Source: Isoetes taiwanensis (Eukaryota > Streptophyta > Lycopodiopsida > Isoetales > Isoetaceae). Taken from it: a stretch of DNA of 64,000 nucleotides. The stretch spans positions 2,186,182-2,250,181 of the forward strand of contig JAJEKV010000059.1 in assembly GCA_021234155.1 (NCBI GenBank). Reading direction: 5' to 3'. The translations under genes were made by a program, and so were the position numbers. Of this stretch, positions 10,483 through 19,500 are shown in pieces (position 1 is the first letter of the stretch; each line of letters begins with the position of its first letter). The notes beneath the pieces are model-generated. The model saw only the letters and a list, made by a program, of their open reading frames with translations, was not told the DNA's origin and made no database searches.

Positions 10483-10897
10483 GCAAATCAAGGGTCTCGA
10501 ATTGCCGTGTTGTTTGAGCGAAAATGAGTCAGAAGAGCTTTAGTCCTATCATGGGTCCTTTTACTGATTATCTGACTTGTCGAATGAACGATGTGGATCT
10601 TTGGCGGTTGAAGAACCGCGGGATCCCGATGGATCCATGGTTGGAGGCGCGAGCTGCGACGCCGGACTGGAGTTCTATACACACCGAGGTGGTGATTCAT
10701 GTTGATTGGGAACCTCTTGTTGGTTTCCGAATCTTACGGGTGGAGTGTGCTCCTGAAGAAGTGCGTTCTTAGGGGTTTTGGCCCAAAATTTTTGTTTTTT
10801 TTGTTAAATTTAGGATCCTTCAGGGTGAAAAATCCCTTAACTATGTAGCCATCAGGCAATTTTTGTACATAAGCGAAAAAAAACTCGGGCGGTTGTT
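10483..10897. other. Region between integrase and the divergent promoters
   Basis: Holds the small + strand gene (10524-10772) and about 125 bp of AT-rich sequence before the integrase stop, including TTTTTTTTGTTAAATTTAGG. No other frame is convincing. Confidence 0.5.
10524..10772 (+). CDS. Small unknown protein, antisense to the retrotransposon genes
   Basis: An 82-residue frame starts at the first ATG after a consensus TATA box. The sequence (MSQKSFSPIMGPFTDYLTCR, then WRLKNRGIPMDPWLEA and VVIHVDWEPLVGFRILRVE) is tryptophan-rich with no membrane segment. I recognise no family. It lies between integrase and the accessory gene, on the strand opposite to all other genes of the element. Plant Ty3/gypsy elements of the Tat group are known to carry extra, sometimes antisense, reading frames in this position. 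It may be a captured host gene piece or an element regulator. That is inference. Confidence 0.5.
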   Translation: MSQKSFSPIMGPFTDYLTCRMNDVDLWRLKNRGIPMDPWLEARAATPDWSSIHTEVVIHVDWEPLVGFRILRVECAPEEVRS

Positions 10898-12115
10898 CTA
10901 AACTTCTGCGGTGTTTGATGTTTCTTTTGTTTCTGAATCTGTATCTGTGTCATCTTGCTCTGTTCGGAATTTCTTTAGACGATAACCATTTACTAGGGTC
11001 GAAAATGGTTTTCCATCCAGGTATTCAAGCTGTAGAACGCCAGGATGTTGTATCTGCTTCACTTTGTATGGTCCAAGCCAGCGGTTTTTGAGCTTTCCTG
11101 GAAATTTTTGATAGCGAGAATCATATAGTAAAACCAAATCTCCAATTTGAAAAGTTTTGGTTTTAATATGTTTGTCATGCCACTTTTTCTGTAAGGTTTG
11201 TCCTTGTTGTGTTCGTAGAACTGCATCCCGTCGAATTTCATCTAATTTCTCCAACTGGTAGACGTGTTCCTTTAGTGCTGCCGAAGGGTTTTCTTGGGTT
11301 GCCAGTTGAAATTTTAGTGCAGGAAGCACAAATTCAAAAGGCATTAAGGCCTCTTGGCCATAAACAAGTTTGAAGGGTGTTTGCCCTGTTGCAACTTTAT
11401 ATGTGGTGTTGTATGCCCAGAGAACTGTTGGTAGTTTATCTTGCCAATCCTTGCGGGTTGGGTCACAGATCTTCTTCAAAATTGAGACGAGAGTCTTGTT
11501 GGTACTCTCGGCTAAACCATTACCGCGTGGGTAATATGGTGTGCTCTTCCGATGATGAATGTGTAAGTAGCTAGTGAGTGCTTCAATTGTTTGGTTAACA
11601 AAATGAACACCTCGATCACTAACTAACTCCAATGGGCAGCCAAAGCGTGTAATGATATTTCTGTAGAGAACTTTGGCCGTGCTGGCAGCCGTGTTGTCCG
11701 TGAGGGCACAGGCTTCAGCCCATTTGGTTGCGTAGTCCGTGAATACCAAAATGTAGCGTGCGCGCGTGTTCAGTGCAGGAGGATCCACGGGACCTACGAA
11801 ATCCATTCCCCATTTCTCGAATGGGAGAGGCGTGGCGATTGGCGTGAGCGGCAGAGCGTCACGGGGCGTGGGTCTGCCTAGCCTCTGACAAATATCACAC
11901 GAGCGTGTGTATTTGTGAGTGTCTTTAAAGAGCGTGGGCCAGTAGTATCCCGCGAGTAGAATTTTCCTGGCCGTGTTTTCACCACTGAAATGGCCACTTC
12001 CAAGGCCTTCGTGAGCATTTTTGATTATGTCCCGCTGTTCATGAGGCAAAACACATCGTCGGAGGACATTGTCCTTCCCTCTTTTGTAAATGTGTCCCGC
12101 CGTCCATGAGGCCGT
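10898..12115 (-). CDS. int: Integrase of the nested Ty3/gypsy element
   Basis: The open frame begins after the TGA at 12116, with the first ATG at 12049 (383 residues from there). It holds an H2C2-like zinc motif (HEGLGSGHFSG to CDICQR). The catalytic DD35E core is D83 (GMDFVGP), D145 (SDRGVHFVNQ) and E181 (RGNGLAEST), counted from the ATG. A GPY/F-like C-terminal module follows (FPGKLKNRWLGPYKVKQI). It ends in an acidic, threonine-rich tail. Normally it is cleaved from Pol. Here it lacks RT and RNase H, and the stop upstream means it would need its own initiation or read-through. All active-site residues are present. Confidence 0.9.
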   Translation of the reverse strand, partial: TASWTAGHIYKRGKDNVLRRCVLPHEQRDIIKNAHEGLGSGHFSGENTARKILLAGYYWPTLFKDTHKYTRSCDICQRLGRPTPRDALPLTPIATPLPFEKWGMDFVGPVDPPALNTRARYILVFTDYATKWAEACALTDNTAASTAKVLYRNIITRFGCPLELVSDRGVHFVNQTIEALTSYLHIHHRKSTPYYPRGNGLAESTNKTLVSILKKICDPTRKDWQDKLPTVLWAYNTTYKVATGQTPFKLVYGQEALMPFEFVLPALKFQLATQENPSAALKEHVYQLEKLDEIRRDAVLRTQQGQTLQKKWHDKHIKTKTFQIGDLVLLYDSRYQKFPGKLKNRWLGPYKVKQIQHPGVLQLEYLDGKPFSTLVNGYRLKKFRTEQDDTDTDSETKETSNTAEV

Positions 12116-12763
12116 TCACTGTGGTGGCGTGAGCTCAGGTGCTTGCATAAGAAGATCCTTTAGTGTTTGAAACGCGTGATCGGCTTCCGGAGTCCAGGAC
12201 CAAGTGGACTCATTACCTGTCAGTTTGTATATTGGATCTGCAATTTGTGCCAACCCTGGAATGAAGGTGGCATAGTAGTTCACTTTAGCAAGGAAAGATT
12301 GTGTCTCCTTGATATTCGCCGGTGGTCGTGCATCTGCTTTGGTTGGGATTGAGAGTTCTCCCAACTCTTTTCTGATTCCACGCAAGTCTTTGTAACTCCA
12401 GGCAAAAATATGCTTGAAGCGTTTGAGTAATTCAATAGCTTGTTGACGAAAGGCACTGGAAAGGTTTCTAGCCAATCGGATGCATTGGTTATCTCCAAGA
12501 TCAACTATATCAACCTCAGGTGTGTCGATGTGGGGGACAACCTGATTGTTTTGAATATTATGAGCTGGCTCGTGAAGGAGCACAGGATGTTCTTGTTGCC
12601 CGATCTTAAAAAACAACGGTGTACCACTGTTCACGGCGGTGCTATCTTCCGGAATAGGAGGAGTAGCCGTATCAGTGGTATCCTCCCGTGGTACCGGAGT
12701 TACCATATGACAAGGTGTCAGGTAGGGGTCAACCAGTGTTGCTATTGCTTTATCAATATCCAT
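12116..12763 (-). pseudogene. Reverse transcriptase remnant, catalytic core deleted
   Basis: The 215-codon frame keeps the N-terminal lead of a Ty3/gypsy RT (RFKHIFAWSYKDLRGI, KELGELSIP, DARPP) and then jumps to NIKETQSFLAKVNYYATF, PGLAQIADPIYKLTG and the PEADHAFQTLKDLL helix of the RT C-terminus. The fingers and palm between them, including the YxDD catalytic motif, are missing in one clean step at ARPP/ANIK. It stops (TGA, 12116-12118) right after APELTPPQ, where RNase H should begin. The frame then continues without shift into integrase, so a second deletion removed RNase H. Confidence 0.85.
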
Positions 12764-15600
12764 TCATCCCACGGATGTCTGTACTCAGGGTATGCCGTGA
12801 GTGGCAAGCCTGTAGCATCTACTTGATAAGTGTTGTGAACTGTTTCAGAATCACTATCTGACATGGGTGTTTCTGCATGGTCAACCGAAATTAGCTGTCC
12901 AGTGACCAGATCCATCGTTGCTGTCAAATTATCATCCGTGATTACCAGTTGATCAGTAGCCCAATAGTGAATGGCTTTTGCGTTGCGGAGAAAAGGTCTC
13001 CCAACCAGCATTTCATAATCACCTGGGTCTTCTCCTGCTTTCCAAACTCCAAAGTTCATGGTGAACTTCAAATCTCCAATGTTCACAGAAATAGGTTGCG
13101 TGATCCCTTGGGGTCGCGTGATGTGACCATTGGCCAGTTTGATGTCATATGGGGCTGGGTGAAGGTGGGTGATGCCCAGCCGTTTGCGGAGATTATCCGT
13201 GATAAGATTGACAGCACTGCCACCATCTATCTGAACATGGTTGACAGTTTGCGCGCCCACGCGTGCATGTACCGTGGGTGTTGAAGTCTTGACATTATTG
13301 GCAGGCAAAGCAGGCAGTGTTGGCAGTTGTAGCTTAAGTGCAGGGCACAACTGCAAAATTGTTGCAAGAGTGAGGGGAATCTTGATCTTGGCAAGTTCCT
13401 GTTGAAGTTCCAGGGGTACTTCCATGTTGATTGGAGTATCTAGCTGTGCAGGTTCCTTCGGGAGTGAAGCTGCAACTTGATTGAGTAAGTCTACTTCTGC
13501 AGCAATGTCAATTGCTGGTATGGTGTTCGAAGTCGAAGCGTGAGTGACTGGAGGGACAGCTGTCGTGGTCGTTGAATTTGGAACTGCTGCTTTTGATCTT
13601 GTGGTAGCATTCACCGATTTCAGACATTGGCCTTCATTCTTCTGCATGATTCTGAGGAGTGCTTCTTTCAACTCAGGCATGAGATGAGGTGCTTGTTGAT
13701 CCAAATTGAAGCGGACTGATTTGTTTTGTTGCGCTGGTGGAACTGCATCTGCCGCAAAAGCTTGGTGAACTGGCCGTGGTGATGTTGTATTGGGAATGAT
13801 ATCAACATAATTTGAAGACTGCAGAGTGTTAATTGCAAGTAGTATTTCTTCTTGAACTTGATTGTCGTACTGTGCTTGCGTCTGTGGTTGCTGTCGTGGT
13901 TGTTGTTGTTGTGCAGGTTGCTGCTGCTGTTGTTGAGCTCGTGGTGGTCTCGTGGTCGGGCGTGGTCCTTTTTGTCCTGTAGCATACCAGTATTGGAGTG
14001 GCGTGAGGCGCACTTCCATTGTTTGGTTGGTACCTTGAATGGGTACACGAATAACTGGAAGTTGAGGGCAATCAGCATATTGATGTCCCCATTGCTGGCA
14101 GTGAAAACACCGAATTTTGCTCGGATCAAAGTTGGAGCGTGAACTTGGTCCACGTTGTTGCTGCTGCTGTGGCTGGGCAGCAGGTGGTTGTTGTTGTGTG
14201 GGCTGTGTCTGTACAGCCTGAACTGGCAAATTCATCCGATAACGTTTTGGTTGCGGATTCTGATTTGTGCATTCTTCAGTGGTGTGGTTGGTCATATTGC
14301 ACTTGATGCAATGCTTGACACCAAAGACCGAGTTGCATTCATTGCCATAATGCCCTGGGTAGTTGCAAAGATGGCACCATACTTCACTTCTGTGTGGTTG
14401 CGCAACAGTCGTGGTCGTTGGCTGCGTGGATGTTGGCTGTGCAAACGGGAGCATCGTTGGTTGATCTCCACGACTTGAAACATGTACAGAATGATTCACG
14501 AGCTCTATCGCCTCCTGAAGAGTCTTGGGTCTCAAGTACTCCATCATGAGTCTGATGTTTTTTGGGAGGCCTTGCAGAAACCAGACTAAGATCTGACTCT
14601 GCGTGGGGTACTCCTTGAGTTTTTTTACCAAGAGCTGCAGGCGATCTGAGAAATCTCGAGCAGACTCATTGGGATCTTGCTTGATAGTGTTCAACTGATT
14701 CAATATCTGTTGATCATCAGCTAGTGGACTGTAATGTGCAAGAAAAGACTCACGCATGAGTTTCCAATCTTGGTTCCAGTTCCCTTTGTTTGTTAGGAGC
14801 CACTGGTGCGGGGCTCCACGCAATGAAGTTGAGAACACATGAAATTTTATCTTTGGGTCATCATGACCATTGAGAACCGCTAAGGATTCGAACTCTTCCA
14901 TATGTGCCTGCGCACTTTGCTCAATAGCTTTACCCTTTGTGTTTCCAAAAAGGGGATACGTGATCTTGAAATTTTGACCAGATCCTTTAGAACTCTTAGG
15001 ACTGCTCGGAGGACTTTTAGGATTTGTGGGAAATGGAAATACGGACGGATTTGGTCTGGATGTAGACGCAATTGTTGGCATCTGTTGAGAAAGATTGACA
15101 AATGGTGAAGTAGACATCGGAAGAGTGGGAATAACAGCAGTGACCGGAATAAAATGTGTTGCTGGAACTGAGAAACTGACTGCAGGTTGTGGTATGGACA
15201 GAGGAGGGAGCGTGGCAGCCTCTTGTCCCAAAGACATTTGTCTCATGGCATAAGCATTGCATAAACCTTCAAGATACGCCGTAATCTCAGGATGTTGCGA
15301 TCCATGTTGAGGCGACGGCGGGTGTGAGTACTCACCAAACAATTGGCCCAAATCCGATCTGGGAGGTGAACGTGGCTGGTGATTCTCGAACCAAGGCGAC
15401 TCAGGTAGCCTTGCTGCTGGTGGAACTGATTGTGCTCGTGGTCTCGGAGTGGAAACTTCCGATCCAGTGCGCATATCCATTGAGTGAGGATGACGATAAG
15501 TCGTTCTATTATCGTGGCGGAGTCGCCTGGACTCCCTTTGTTGCTGGATTTCTGCATCTGTAAAGAAAGGATTAGTCATTTCTCTAACTGAATCTGTCAA
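12742..15600 (-). CDS. gag-pro: Gag-protease polyprotein of the nested Ty3/gypsy element
   Basis: A 952-residue open frame starts just inside the primer site. Residues 1-200 are proline/serine-rich. Residues ~205-370 form the retrotransposon Gag capsid-like domain (FLAHYSPLADDQQILNQL, WFLQGLPKNIRLMMEYLRP). Three CX2CX4HX4C zinc knuckles follow at about 409-422, 431-444 and 498-511, which bind RNA for packaging. Glutamine-rich linkers separate them from the protease, whose active-site motif is DGGS at ~792-795 with the flap-like MLVGRPFL downstream. Three knuckles instead of one or two is unusual. The frame is undamaged, so this product could still work. The frame overlaps the RT remnant by 22 nt, consistent with programmed frameshifting or with the pol deletion. 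Confidence 0.9.
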   Translation of the reverse strand: MTDSVREMTNPFFTDAEIQQQRESRRLRHDNRTTYRHPHSMDMRTGSEVSTPRPRAQSVPPAARLPESPWFENHQPRSPPRSDLGQLFGEYSHPPSPQHGSQHPEITAYLEGLCNAYAMRQMSLGQEAATLPPLSIPQPAVSFSVPATHFIPVTAVIPTLPMSTSPFVNLSQQMPTIASTSRPNPSVFPFPTNPKSPPSSPKSSKGSGQNFKITYPLFGNTKGKAIEQSAQAHMEEFESLAVLNGHDDPKIKFHVFSTSLRGAPHQWLLTNKGNWNQDWKLMRESFLAHYSPLADDQQILNQLNTIKQDPNESARDFSDRLQLLVKKLKEYPTQSQILVWFLQGLPKNIRLMMEYLRPKTLQEAIELVNHSVHVSSRGDQPTMLPFAQPTSTQPTTTTVAQPHRSEVWCHLCNYPGHYGNECNSVFGVKHCIKCNMTNHTTEECTNQNPQPKRYRMNLPVQAVQTQPTQQQPPAAQPQQQQQRGPSSRSNFDPSKIRCFHCQQWGHQYADCPQLPVIRVPIQGTNQTMEVRLTPLQYWYATGQKGPRPTTRPPRAQQQQQQPAQQQQPRQQPQTQAQYDNQVQEEILLAINTLQSSNYVDIIPNTTSPRPVHQAFAADAVPPAQQNKSVRFNLDQQAPHLMPELKEALLRIMQKNEGQCLKSVNATTRSKAAVPNSTTTTAVPPVTHASTSNTIPAIDIAAEVDLLNQVAASLPKEPAQLDTPINMEVPLELQQELAKIKIPLTLATILQLCPALKLQLPTLPALPANNVKTSTPTVHARVGAQTVNHVQIDGGSAVNLITDNLRKRLGITHLHPAPYDIKLANGHITRPQGITQPISVNIGDLKFTMNFGVWKAGEDPGDYEMLVGRPFLRNAKAIHYWATDQLVITDDNLTATMDLVTGQLISVDHAETPMSDSDSETVHNTYQVDATGLPLTAYPEYRHPWDEWILIKQ

Positions 15601-15605
15601 TCAGA

Positions 15606-15622
15606 CCCGGCAAGAGGCGCCA
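15606..15622 (-). promoter_or_regulatory. Primer-binding site of the nested element
   Basis: On the minus strand, TGGCGCCTCTTGCCGGG follows the LTR end after one base. TGGCGCC...GCCGGG sites are typical of plant Ty3/gypsy elements of the Tat/Athila type. I do not name the tRNA. Confidence 0.7.
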
Positions 15623-15623
15623 G

Positions 15624-16212
15624 TGTTTTGTGTCCGGGCTCGGGACTGCCTGGAGGACAGATCTGCGTGAAGGCAGAGCTATGGAGTCCGGCAGGGCAGC
15701 TCCTGAAATCAAACGTGTCACGCGGGATTTTGCCAAAAACAACAAAAGCTACTGAAAACAGGAAAACACTCTGCTAACAGAAGCAAAAACAGAACAAGAA
15801 CACATGAAATGGAGACAGTCGGTAATCCATTGATCTCAAAACACAAGAACAAACAGAGCTCATGCACGAGCAACCAGGCGACACTATATGTCCGTCCTGA
15901 AGCAACCAAAACAAGAGCTAAAAAACTAGGGCAAAAACCCTCTAGTATATATAGTACAAATCAACGGCTCAGGGGCCGGAATCTGATCGGGGAAATGTCA
16001 TGATGCAAAAAGGTGCTCCACTACTTCTGTACCGGACCTTGAGTCCGCGTTGGCAAAACTGTCTGAACAACCTGATGGAGACCTGCCGTGACTACTTGGG
16101 TCCTCGTGGCTTCTTGGGTGTCCGCGAGGACTGCCCCGTCTGCAGCGGCCTCTTGTCTCTCCCTTTGTGCCATATGTATAGTCCTGTGTCTGGCATGTCC
16201 ACAGGACTAACA
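15624..16212 (-). repeat. 5' LTR of the nested Ty3/gypsy element (589 bp)
   Basis: On the minus strand it begins TGTTAGTCC and ends CAAAACA. It matches 6120-6708 base for base as far as I can check, which indicates very recent insertion. GATGC follows at 16213. Confidence 0.9.
15946..15953 (-). promoter_or_regulatory. Likely TATA box in the 5' LTR
   Basis: TATATATA lies in the LTR, with the identical site at 6442-6449 in the 3' LTR. It is the best core promoter candidate for the genomic RNA of the nested element. About 320 bp of LTR remain downstream. Confidence 0.55.
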
Positions 16213-16466
16213 GATGCTCCACCCATTATTGGGTGGTATATTATTTTGATATGTTATTGGGTACTAACATGTATGTACGCTTCCGCGAAATAGGTTCCCA
16301 TAGAAGGCGTGGGCGAATGACACCTCCGTGTCCTTCACCTGACATCTGGGATTATCCCAATGGTCCGAGTTAGATGGAGGGCCTTCCGGTGGTATGCTAG
16401 TATCACGGAAGGGGATTTCCCGTATTTATATGGTTGAGTACCGTATACGTTCGAGGAGCGTCACAA

Positions 16467-16482
16467 TGGTATCAGAGCATGG
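16467..16482 (+). promoter_or_regulatory. Primer-binding site, tRNA-iMet type
   Basis: TGGTATCAGAGCATGG lies one base after the left LTR. This matches the initiator-Met tRNA primer site common to many plant LTR retrotransposons, and it fixes the element as + strand. Confidence 0.85.
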
Positions 16483-16571
16483 TTTTGCGACACCAAACTG
16501 TGCACTGACCAATTTGAACTTAGGTTGACCAAATAGGAAACCCTAATCGGTGTTGACCACGATTTGACCAC

Positions 16572-19500
16572 TTAGGACCTTGCCCCGTGTGTTGACCTTG
16601 AAGGGGGATCTTGACACACGAGTACGGACCCAAAAAACCCCGCCGAAGCAGTTTTCCCCAAACGTCCTCTTCCAAAGGCCTCGGCAATGGACGGGCAACT
16701 TCCCCTCTTCGGAATCGTGATTTGGCTCTGCCAATGGACTCGTAACATCAACATTACCCTAGGGACGAAGTTTCGTGGCCATTGGACCAACCCTTCTCGA
16801 AGAAGCGCCAAAGTAGCTCAAATCCAACAAACACGTAGCCAATTGACCTAGGATGTGGATGCTGGATACCTCCGTGTCGGGCGTAAGTGTTTCTTTCTTT
16901 TGCAAAATTGACTGTGACTTGTTCCTTAGGGTAATTTTGCCATTCCGGACGACATGACGAAGCCGGATCGCCAATCCGGAGCATCCACGATGCCCAAAAG
17001 ACAAAGAACTTGGGTTTCTACACACAGTTGCCTGCAGGACGCTTCGCGGTTTGACAAGCTCTCTCAGACGGATCTTCAATCTTTGCACCTTGCCGAAGAA
17101 GGAATCTTGTAGGGAGGATTCAACGGTCGGTTTGGGGAACCGAGCTCCAGGATGTTGGTCATTAGCGTATGCCCCTCCGGGGAGCCCTGCCAAGAAAGGC
17201 TACCTCGGGAACTTGTTTGGAGTCCAGATCCTGGGGTTTGGACTCTCCCGTCTGGTGTGGCGGTTGTGCGAGGTCCTAGCCTTTTTTGTCTTGGGGAAGG
17301 GTGCAAGCTCGGCAGGCAAACAACAGGCTGCCCGAACTGCTCCAATGCCCACTCTTTGGTACAAACCATGTCCGAAAATTTAGAAAGTTGGCCCGTATGC
17401 TGGTGATGACCTAAGAAACTAGCTGGCAGAAAATCAGAATTTAATTACATACTATGCATTAATTACGAATTTATGAATGTCTTGCTACCACAAAAGCGGC
17501 CTCGGACTTCCAATTGCCACATCGGGAGGAGGACAGATCCAAACTCCGTTCCGTCAGTTCCCCTGGCTTTGTGACTCCAACTGCAGCTTTTCGGCCAAGT
17601 CCCAAGTGCAAAAGACCAAGAATCGGCCCCCGAAAGGTAAACCCTTCTAGAACATGGCAAACCACAAGGTTTACGTTCAGGAGGCCCTGTCTTTCTCAGA
17701 TTCGACCAGGACCTTGCCCCGTGTGTTGACCTAGAAGGGGGGTCTTGACGCCAGAGTACGGACACAAAAGACCCTGCCGAAGCAGTTTTCCCCAAACGTC
17801 CTCTTCCAAAGGTCCCGGCAATGGACGGGCAACTTCCCCTCTTCGGAATCGTGATTTGGCTCGCCAATGGACTCGTAACATCAACATTACCCTAGGGACG
17901 AAGTTTCGTAGCCAGTGGACCAACCCTTTCTCGAAGAAGCGTCAAAGTAGCTCAAATCCAACAAACACGTAGTCAATTGACCTAGGATGTGGATGCTGGA
18001 TACCTCCGTGTCGGGCGTAAGTATTTCTTTCTTTTGCAAAATTGACTGTGTGACTTGCTCCTTAGGGTAATTTTGCCATTCCGGACGACATGATGAAGCC
18101 GGATCGTCAATCCGGAGCATCCACAATGCCCAAAAGACAAAGAACTTGGGTTTCTACACAGTTGCCTGCAGGACGCTTCGCGGTTTGACAAGTTCTCTCG
18201 GACGGATATTCGATCTTTTGCACATGGCCGAAGAAGGGATCTTGAAGGGAGGATTCAACGGTCGGATTGGGGAACCGAACTCCAGGATGTTGGTCATTAG
18301 CGTATGCCCCTCCGGGAAGCCCTGCCAAGAAACGCTACCTCGGGAACTTGTTTGGAGTCCAGATCCTGGGGTTTGGACTCTCCCGTCTGGTGTGGCGGTT
18401 GTGCGAGGTCCTAGCCTTTTTTGTCTTGGGGAAGGGTGCAAACTCGGCAGGCAAACAACAGGCTGCCCGAACTGCTCCAATGCCCACTCTTTGGTACAAA
18501 CCATGTCCGAAAATTTAGAAAGTTGGCCCGTATGCTGGTGATGACCTAAGAAACTAGCTGGCAGAAAATCAGAATTTAATTACATACTATGCATTAATTA
18601 CGAATTTATGAATGTCTTGCTACCACAAAAGCGGCCTCGGACTTCCAATTGCCACATCGGGAGGAGGGCAGATCCAAACTCCGTTCCGTCAGTTCCCCTG
18701 GCTTTGTGACTCCAACTGCAGCTTTTCGGCCAAGTCCCAAGTGCAAAAGACCAAGAATCGGCCCCCGAAAGGTAAACCCTTCTAGAACATGGCAAACCAC
18801 AAGGTTTACGTTCAGGAGGCCCTGTCCTTCTCAAATTCGACCAGGACCTTGCCCCGTGTGTTGACCTAGAAGGGGGGTCTTGACGTCAGAGTACGGACAC
18901 AAAAGACCCCGCCGAAGCAGTTTTCCCCAAACGTCCTCTTCCAAAGGTCCCGGCAATGGACGGGCAACTTCCCCTCTTCGGAATCGTGATTTGGCTCGCC
19001 AATGGACTCGTAACATCAACATTACCCTAGGGACGAAGTTTCGTGGCCAGTGGACCAACCCTTCTCGAAGAAGCGTCAAAGTAGCTCAAATCCAACAAAC
19101 ACGTAGTCAATTGACCTAGGATGTGGATGCTGGATACCTCCGTGTCGGGCGTAAGTATTTCTTTCTTTTGCAAAATTGACTGTGTGACTTGCTCCTTAGG
19201 GTAATTTTGCCATTCCGGACGACATGATGAAGCCGGATCGTCAATCCGGAGCATCCACAATGCCCAAAAGACAAAGAACTTGGGTTTCTACACAGTTGCT
19301 GCCGGGCGCCTTTGCGGTTTGACAAGTTCTCTCGGACGGATATTCGATCTTTTGCACATGGCCGAAGAAGGGATCTTGAAGGGAGGATTCAACGGTCGGA
19401 TTGGGGAACCGAACTCCAGGATGTTGGTCATTAGCGTATGCCCCTCCGGGAAGCCCTGCCAAGAAACGCTACCTCGGGAACTTGTTTGGAGTCCAGATCC

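Larger units (their letters stand above)
6120..16212 (-). mobile_element. Ty3/gypsy LTR retrotransposon, very young, RT/RNase H deleted, with extra gene
   Basis: A 10,093 bp element on the minus strand lies inside the left LTR of the larger unit. Its LTRs are 589 bp each and appear identical by eye. The target duplication is GATGC (6115-6119 and 16213-16217). Order in the coding direction: LTR, primer site, gag-protease, RT remnant, integrase, a divergent promoter region, a large accessory gene, polypurine tract, LTR. Protease before integrase, the GPY-like tail of integrase and the DGGS protease motif place it in Ty3/gypsy, and the extra gene 3' of integrase recalls the Tat-type plant clade. 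Loss of the RT core means this copy moved with RT supplied in trans. Confidence 0.9.
4710..16465 (+). repeat. Left (5') LTR of the large element, split by a nested retrotransposon
   Basis: The LTR parts are 4710-6119 and 16213-16465. Removing the nested element and one GATGC duplication gives about 1,658 bp, against 1,661 bp for the right LTR. It begins TGTGACGTTCC and ends GCGTCACA. The two LTRs differ by scattered substitutions (for example near 4732-4770), so this insertion is older than the nested one. Confidence 0.85.

Noticed and set aside
13829-14478. Leucine-rich + strand frame and Thr/Ser-rich minus frames inside gag
   Set aside because: Shadows of the CAG-rich glutamine linkers in the gag-protease gene.
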